From Bacteroidales bacterium (GTDB lineage Bacteria > Bacteroidota > Bacteroidia > Bacteroidales > GCA-2711565): a DNA stretch of 9,530 nucleotides. A program made the position numbers and the translations under genes. The notes below the pieces were generated by a model that saw only the letters and a list, made by a program, of their open reading frames with translations, ran no database searches and had not been told where the DNA came from. The stretch lies in contig JAOZQX010000015.1 in NCBI GenBank assembly GCA_029931995.1, positions 1,960 to 11,489 of the forward strand, given 5' to 3'. This document shows positions 5,223 to 9,530 of the stretch, one piece after another. Numbering within the stretch: position 1 is the first letter of the stretch; each line of letters starts with the position of its first letter.

Positions 5223-6149
5223 TTAGTGCTTTAGCCAGTTAGTAATTTTATTAAATCCCATTTCTCTAGTCTCTTTTCCCGATAATAAAATATCGTGCAT
5301 TCCATTTTTAATTTCAATACTAGAGACATTAGTCCCTAATTTAGAGCCTATTTTTTTTATATGTTTTACATTAAGAATAATATCAGATTTCAGATAGTCG
5401 TCTTTCCATTTTTTGCATGCCTTTACCGATTTAGATGAGTACATCAATGAAACAGGAATCTCAATATTCGATTTCTTTTTTAAATATTTTTGTCCTTTTT
5501 GAATTGCTTTAAGCCATGCGAAATAACCTGGGAAACTAACAACAGGCTTTTTATCATCATCAAATTCCCACTCACCATAATGAGCTTTATGCAAACTCAT
5601 CGGATACCATTTTGTAACTATTGCAGGAATTCCTGCATAAGGGAAAATTAATGAAAGAGATGAAACAGCAGGGATAATAAATTTTCTAATAAGGAGAGGC
5701 TCATTAATTTCAAGAAAAGGAGAATTTAAAATAAGTTTATCAATCAGATCTTTCTTTTTGCCGTAATTTGTATATAAAGCAGCAGTTAATCCTCCGGTAG
5801 AATGTCCGAATAAAATAACTTTCTTCCCACTTTCAGTATAAAGTTTTTGAATTACCAGATCAAGCTCTTCAAAATATTCCTCCATGTTTTTGCAATAATT
5901 CGGGTGCTGATGAGCTTGAATTGATCGGCCATACTTTCGCAGATCCAGTGCATAAAAATCATAGTTTAGGCCATTAAACCATTGACCAAGAAAAGGATGA
6001 AAAAAATAATCGGAGAAACCATGTAAATACAAAACAGTTTTTTGTTTGGCTGTATTTCCTTTAGCACTAATCAGCGTGGCAATTACTTTGCCTTCATAAT
6101 CATCTTTTAGCGAAATCTTAGTGAAATTATATGAGCTCATCATATTCAT
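5223..6149 (-). CDS. Alpha/beta hydrolase (serine hydrolase, lysophospholipase/esterase-like)
   Basis: The 308-residue protein shows a complete alpha/beta-hydrolase core. TVLYLHGFSDYFF (38-50) gives the HG oxyanion turn, YALDLRKYGRS (66-76) is the typical strand-4 motif, and VILFGHSTGG (111-120) carries the nucleophile elbow with S117. SLMYSSKS (234-241), then DIILNV with probable catalytic D256, and NGMHDILLSG with H285 complete the triad. The arrangement (short S-S-K-S strand end, Asp in a later D-x-x-L-x-V motif, HD-x-x-LS) matches a recurring bacterial family near serine aminopeptidase S33/monoacylglycerol-lipase-like enzymes. There is no signal peptide, so it should be cytoplasmic. The substrate is unknown; an ester or lysophospholipid is an inference. 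Starts at 6149, 6143 or 6140 are all possible. It is not in an obvious operon and ends before the terminator at 5132-5169. Confidence 0.85.
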   Translation of the reverse strand: MNMMSSYNFTKISLKDDYEGKVIATLISAKGNTAKQKTVLYLHGFSDYFFHPFLGQWFNGLNYDFYALDLRKYGRSIQAHQHPNYCKNMEEYFEELDLVIQKLYTESGKKVILFGHSTGGLTAALYTNYGKKKDLIDKLILNSPFLEINEPLLIRKFIIPAVSSLSLIFPYAGIPAIVTKWYPMSLHKAHYGEWEFDDDKKPVVSFPGYFAWLKAIQKGQKYLKKKSNIEIPVSLMYSSKSVKACKKWKDDYLKSDIILNVKHIKKIGSKLGTNVSSIEIKNGMHDILLSGKETREMGFNKITNWLKH

Positions 6150-6337
6150 TTCTCTAAAATAACTCTTAATTGGCTAACGGCAAAATGGGGTGGCATCCCA
6201 TTTTATAAAACGCGAGCCAGTAAGAAACTTTAGTCTTGCTAAGTTTCGTCTTATTGTAAATGGTTTTTAAGGCATAGTCACAATTAACCATGACTTTTGC
6301 AGTACGTAGTTTTAAATTTCGCACTACAGTGACTAAT
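6150..6337. other. Intergenic region with several imperfect inverted repeats
   Basis: This 188-bp gap separates the surface-protein stop codon from the hydrolase start, both on the minus strand. Beyond the hairpin at 6182-6204 it contains an imperfect stem-loop at about 6221-6252 (TAAGA..AACTTTAG with CTAAGTTTCGTCTTA; GAAACTT/AAGTTTC is the core), ATGGTT/AACCAT near 6256 and 6286, and GTAGT/ACTAC at 6306-6310 and 6323-6327. No ORF or clear U-tract terminator is seen. A minus-strand TATTTTAG near the hydrolase start is only an approximate -7 box. Confidence 0.45.
6182..6204. repeat. Hairpin sharing GGGTGGCATCC with the 5132-5169 terminator
   Basis: AAAATGGG (6182-6189) pairs perfectly with CCCATTTT (6197-6204) around a 7-nt loop. 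The 11-mer GGGTGGCATCC (6188-6198) also occurs on the opposite strand at 5155-5165, in the terminator hairpin on the other side of the hydrolase gene. T tracts of only four bases make it a weak terminator in either direction. Confidence 0.5.
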
Positions 6338-9300
6338 TTAATTGTCCAGCTGTTTCCACGATCCTCCTAAATAACAGTAAATATGGTTGTCAGTACCTAC
6401 GTATATTTCTCCGGCAGTTGGAGATGATGGAGCCGAAGCTCTAGGCGTAAGCTTTAAAACATCATTAATTGTTACTTTATTTGTATCAAAATCCCCATAA
6501 ATAAGAGGAGTAGCAGAGTTTGAGTTTTCTATATAAAGTTTGTTACCACTGGTTTCATTATAACCGGCATTAAATCCAATAAAAACATTGCCACCGACGG
6601 TAGTGTTATTAAATCCTGCCCCGCCACCGATAAAAACATTCATTCCACTTGATGTATTCTTATTACCAGCGTCCTTTCCAATAGCAACATTAGTATATCC
6701 ACTTGTGTTTTCTTTTAAGGCATTATTTCCAACAGCCGTATTACTGTGGCTTGTACAATTATAAAGTGCATCGCCTCCAATAGCAGTATTGTAACCACTG
6801 GATAAATTTTTATAAAGCGCATTATAACCGATTGCCGTATTATCTGTACCTGTTGTATTAGTGCGTAAAGCATTAGAACCATAAGAACTATTATTATTAC
6901 CCGACGTATTTGCGTATAGGGAATAATAACCAGAAGCTACATTATACCTTCCTCCAAGATTATTGTATAAGGAACTTTTTCCACTTGCGGTATTATTGAA
7001 ACCGGTTGTGTTTTTACCCATTGAATTACTACCAATGGCTGTATTATCATGACCTGATGTATTTGAATATAATGATGCATATCCATTGGCTGTATTATCG
7101 TAACCTTCTGTATTAACTATCATTGCAGTTGCTCCGACTGCTGTATTGTTCTGACCGCTTGTATTAAATATTAAGGAAGAATTACCTATAGCAGTGTTAT
7201 CACTACCTGATGTATTTGCGCTTAATGCTGAATATCCAACGGCAGTATTTTCATCTCCTGTTGTTATTGATTTCAAAACATCTTTCCCTATTCCAACACT
7301 TTTTGTAGAAACTCCATTCGCACCGGCATTTGCACCCAAAAACAAACTAGTCGTTCCTGTTTTACCATCATCCAAATCATTAATTTCAGATGCACCTGAA
7401 GAAGAAGTTTCCCAACTTGCCACACCATTGGCATCAGAGGTTAAAACTTTACCAGTACCCGGGCTGCCACCTTCAATTTTTAGGGTTTCTTTAATGTCTA
7501 GCGTTCCATTAACACGTAATGAATCATTTGCAAAATCTCCATAAATTAAGGGAGTGGCAGAATTTGAGGTTTCGATATATAATTTATCACTTCCGGTTTC
7601 GTTGTACCCTGCTTCATAACCTAAGAATAAATTTCGTAAGCCGCTAACGTTTGAATAACCTGCATTGTAACCATTTGCTGTGTTTTTTCCACCATCTTCA
7701 TTTAAGTATAAGGAATAAGACCCATTTGCTGTATTATAATCACCTGTTGTATTTGCAAAAAGGGAATAAGCTCCATTTGAAGTATTACGAAATCCACTAG
7801 TATTTGAATAGAGGGTTCTGTCACCATTTGCTGTATTATGAAATCCACTAGTATTTGAATAAAGAGCTCTGTATCCATTAGCTGAATTATCACGTCCATC
7901 AACATTTGAGTAAAGGGATTGATATCCATATGCTGTGTTATTATATCCACTAGTATTGGAATAAAGAGCCATGTAGCCATTTGCTGTGTTATATGAACCT
8001 GTTGTGTTTTTATAGAGGGAACTGCTACCATATGCTGAGTTATCTCCGCCTGTGGTATTATAATAAAGGGACATCTCTCCTGTTGCTACGTTATCTCCTC
8101 CAGTGGTATTGGAATAAAGAGCCTGAGTACCAGTTGCAATGTTTTGGTTGCCTGTTGTATTTGAGTAGAGGGTTTTATACCCATTTGCTGTGTTATTAGT
8201 TCCTGTTGTGTTTGAATAAAGAGATTGATGTCCTACAGCTGTATTATATCGCCCAGTATTGTTTGCAGCCGTAGTACTTCCTCTTAAAGCCTCATATCCA
8301 ACAGCTGTATTATAGGTCTCTCGTCCTGTTGTTCTGTTATCTGCATACTGCATGGCTCCAAATCCAAAAGCAGTACTACCACTATTTGCTTTGTTTTGTT
8401 CAAGTGATGAATTTCCATATGCTGCGTTTTTAATTCCTGTAGTATTCGAATTAAGGGATTTGTATCCATATGCTGTATTGTAGCCACCAATATTAAAATA
8501 AAGTGCATAAGATCCAGTTGCTGTGTTAGCATGTCCTTGTATGTTTGTAAATAAAGCGTTATACCCAATTGCTGTATTACTTTGTCCCATAGAATTTGAG
8601 TGCAATGCACCTACTCCAACGCCAACACCATAGTTTGGATTATTATTGTTAGTGCCTGCACTTGAGCCCAAAAATAGATTATTGCCATCGGCTTTGCCAT
8701 CGGTAAGGTCATCAATTTTAGTTGCTCCACTACCACCCACACTACTATTCCAAGCAGCAGTGTCGGCAGCGGTAATTCCACCTGCAGGGGATGCAATTTT
8801 CAGATAGCCGTTTGCATTGGTGGTGTACCAAATAAAAAGGGCTTTCCATTTAACAATGTCTTCGGCGGTAATACCGGCCGAAGGATGTGCCGCAAATATA
8901 GGATCGCTCTCGATAAATTCATCCAGTTTACTGTTCCAATAAGCTGTGTCAGTAGCACTAATTCCATTTGCAATAGAAGCAGCAAATACCGGGTCAGCCT
9001 CAATAAATTCATCCAATTTATTGGTCCATTGAGTAATATTTTCGGCCGTAATTTCGCTGGCTATAGAAGCTGCAAAAACAGGGTCGGCTTCAATAAAAGC
9101 CTGGCTCCAACTATTAATATCGGCTTGGGTAATTGCACCCAATACTGATGCTGCAAAAACAGGATCGCTTTCCTGATAATTGTCGGTAGTTTTAGCATGC
9201 AAGGCATAAGGAACACTTAATAACTGGCTGATGCCTGTTATGCTATAATTTGTTCCGCCGCTAGGGTCGGTTTCTATTTTGATGAAATAAGGCCCGTTTG

Positions 9301-9530
9301 CCCAATCAATGCTTGTAAAATCGCCGGATACGATTGTTCCGTTGCCAATTTCAATACTTACCAAGCCATTGATATTGGTGCTTGGTATTTGTGTTTCGGT
9401 ATATACTGCGGTTCCTGAAGTAGAGCCTTGCAGAATACTAATTTGCATTCCAACATTTGTACTTGTTATAAGAGTTGCACTAGCGTCTCTAACAACGGCC
9501 TGGTAGCTCATTTTTTCGGGGCTTTGTGCG
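6338..9530 (-). CDS. Giant secreted surface protein with two YadA/Hep_Hag-like beta-roll repeat arrays (5' end beyond window)
   Basis: The frame stays open to the right edge. Codons before the first Met in the window read A-Q-S-P-E-K, the usual end of a signal peptide and start of the mature protein in this Bacteroidota family, so the true start lies outside. Numbered from that Met (1057 residues): 1-107 is the N-terminal beta-domain (MSYQAVVRDA...LLSVPYALHAK); 114-227 holds four 'IEADPVFAAS' repeats; 312-626 is a beta-roll array of 18 units with consensus NTA-GY-ALYSNTTG-; 640-660 is a KLYIETSNSATPLIYGDF capping motif; 755-974 is a second array of 13 units; 992-1008 repeats the cap; and the tail ends APSSPTAGEIYVG...GSWKQLDN. 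The repeats resemble YadA-head left-handed beta-rolls, so trimeric adhesin or fibre architecture is likely. I see no beta-barrel anchor and no obvious T9SS C-terminal domain. Confidence 0.85.
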   Translation of the reverse strand, partial: AQSPEKMSYQAVVRDASATLITSTNVGMQISILQGSTSGTAVYTETQIPSTNINGLVSIEIGNGTIVSGDFTSIDWANGPYFIKIETDPSGGTNYSITGISQLLSVPYALHAKTTDNYQESDPVFAASVLGAITQADINSWSQAFIEADPVFAASIASEITAENITQWTNKLDEFIEADPVFAASIANGISATDTAYWNSKLDEFIESDPIFAAHPSAGITAEDIVKWKALFIWYTTNANGYLKIASPAGGITAADTAAWNSSVGGSGATKIDDLTDGKADGNNLFLGSSAGTNNNNPNYGVGVGVGALHSNSMGQSNTAIGYNALFTNIQGHANTATGSYALYFNIGGYNTAYGYKSLNSNTTGIKNAAYGNSSLEQNKANSGSTAFGFGAMQYADNRTTGRETYNTAVGYEALRGSTTAANNTGRYNTAVGHQSLYSNTTGTNNTANGYKTLYSNTTGNQNIATGTQALYSNTTGGDNVATGEMSLYYNTTGGDNSAYGSSSLYKNTTGSYNTANGYMALYSNTSGYNNTAYGYQSLYSNVDGRDNSANGYRALYSNTSGFHNTANGDRTLYSNTSGFRNTSNGAYSLFANTTGDYNTANGSYSLYLNEDGGKNTANGYNAGYSNVSGLRNLFLGYEAGYNETGSDKLYIETSNSATPLIYGDFANDSLRVNGTLDIKETLKIEGGSPGTGKVLTSDANGVASWETSSSGASEINDLDDGKTGTTSLFLGANAGANGVSTKSVGIGKDVLKSITTGDENTAVGYSALSANTSGSDNTAIGNSSLIFNTSGQNNTAVGATAMIVNTEGYDNTANGYASLYSNTSGHDNTAIGSNSMGKNTTGFNNTASGKSSLYNNLGGRYNVASGYYSLYANTSGNNNSSYGSNALRTNTTGTDNTAIGYNALYKNLSSGYNTAIGGDALYNCTSHSNTAVGNNALKENTSGYTNVAIGKDAGNKNTSSGMNVFIGGGAGFNNTTVGGNVFIGFNAGYNETSGNKLYIENSNSATPLIYGDFDTNKVTINDVLKLTPRASAPSSPTAGEIYVGTDNHIYCYLGGSWKQLDN
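6590..7249 (-). repeat. Second 51-bp (17-residue) beta-roll repeat array
   Basis: Thirteen consecutive units starting at an Asn (residues 755, 772, 789, 806, 823, 840, 857, 874, 891, 908, 924, 941, 958 of the surface protein). The period is 17 residues, once 16. Units are less similar to one another at DNA level than in the first array, and ALYSNTTG is more often altered (NALRTNTTG, SLIFNTSG). The array ends at NVFIGFNAGYNETSG. Confidence 0.85.
7634..8578 (-). repeat. First 51-bp (17-residue) beta-roll repeat array
   Basis: Eighteen units starting at residues 312, 329, 345, 362, 379, 401, 423, then every 17 residues to 610. Two units (379 and 401) are stretched to 22 residues. DNA similarity between neighbours is high: GAAATCCACTAGTATTTGAA, part of a 22-nt identity, occurs at 7789 and again exactly 51 bp later at 7840. 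This makes unequal recombination, and collapse in short-read assembly, plausible. Confidence 0.9.
8831..9172 (-). repeat. Four repeats of the 'EADPVFAAS...W..K' module
   Basis: Copies start at residues 114, 141, 171 and 201 of the surface protein (spacing 27, 30, 30). Each has E(A/S)DP(V/I)FAA, then I(T/S)A.DI/T..W, then usually KLDEFI. A degenerate fifth copy follows (AGGITAADTAAWNS, 243-256). The helix-like pattern between beta domains suggests a stalk or connector. Confidence 0.8.

Noticed and set aside
7702..8031. Open frames of 60-116 residues on both strands within the surface-protein gene
   Set aside because: The 51-bp period keeps other frames open too, giving repetitive Ile/Gln- or Leu/Tyr-rich shadows without starts or features of real genes.
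6590..8578. CRISPR-like array, because of regularly spaced repeats
   Set aside because: The repeats are in-frame coding units of 51 bp with no unique spacers between constant repeats, and encode a continuous beta-roll protein.

Overview
The window looks like chromosome from a Bacteroidota bacterium, probably of the Bacteroidales/Marinilabiliales type. The DNA is AT-rich. Good Shine-Dalgarno sequences are absent, and candidate promoters fit the Bacteroidota pattern (TTTG, 17 to 21 nt, TAnnTTTG). Several proteins have a typical Bacteroidota build: a MKKK lipoprotein with a carboxypeptidase-regulatory-like fold, and a giant surface protein with the 'KMSYQAVVRDA' N-terminal module and NTA-G-ALYSNTTG beta-roll repeats. 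This placement rests on style, not on a marker gene.

Layout. Positions 1-1205 hold a minus-strand lipoprotein gene (115-990) with a clear terminator, then a divergent intergenic region. Positions 1206-1955 (+) encode a TylF/MycF-like class I methyltransferase, followed by a 315-bp non-coding stretch whose first ~150 bp are hairpin-rich and locally GC-rich, as expected of a dispersed repeat or element relic. Positions 2271-3360 (+) are a two-gene unit: a lipid-anchored TlpA-type thioredoxin (WCNPC) and, 4 nt later, an exported PRX_like1-type redoxin (CNHC). Eight perfect copies of the heptamer AATTAAG separate it from a convergent minus-strand pair: a DUF438/hemerythrin-like/PAS protein (3906-5105) and a small PUA/ASCH-like protein (3437-3865). 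Upstream of these lie a strong minus-strand terminator, a 20-codon ORF that repeats the first 12 codons of the hemerythrin-like gene (5150-5212), and an alpha/beta hydrolase gene (5223-6149). From 6338 to beyond the right edge runs a minus-strand surface protein of more than 1057 residues with two beta-roll arrays of 17-residue (51-bp) repeats.

How the genes work together. The redoxin pair probably acts outside the cytoplasmic membrane in thiol or peroxide chemistry. The hemerythrin-like/PAS protein is probably a cytoplasmic sensor of gas, redox or a small ligand, and may be co-transcribed with the PUA-like protein. The lipoprotein and the beta-roll protein are cell-envelope products. I see no defence system, CRISPR array, RNA gene, integrase or intact insertion sequence.

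The best leads are the duplicated 5' end of the hemerythrin-like gene, two hairpins sharing an 11-mer in opposite orientation on either side of the hydrolase, the hairpin-rich segment at 1960-2110, the heptamer array, and the doubled repeat architecture of the surface protein. None of them amounts to a demonstrated new system.
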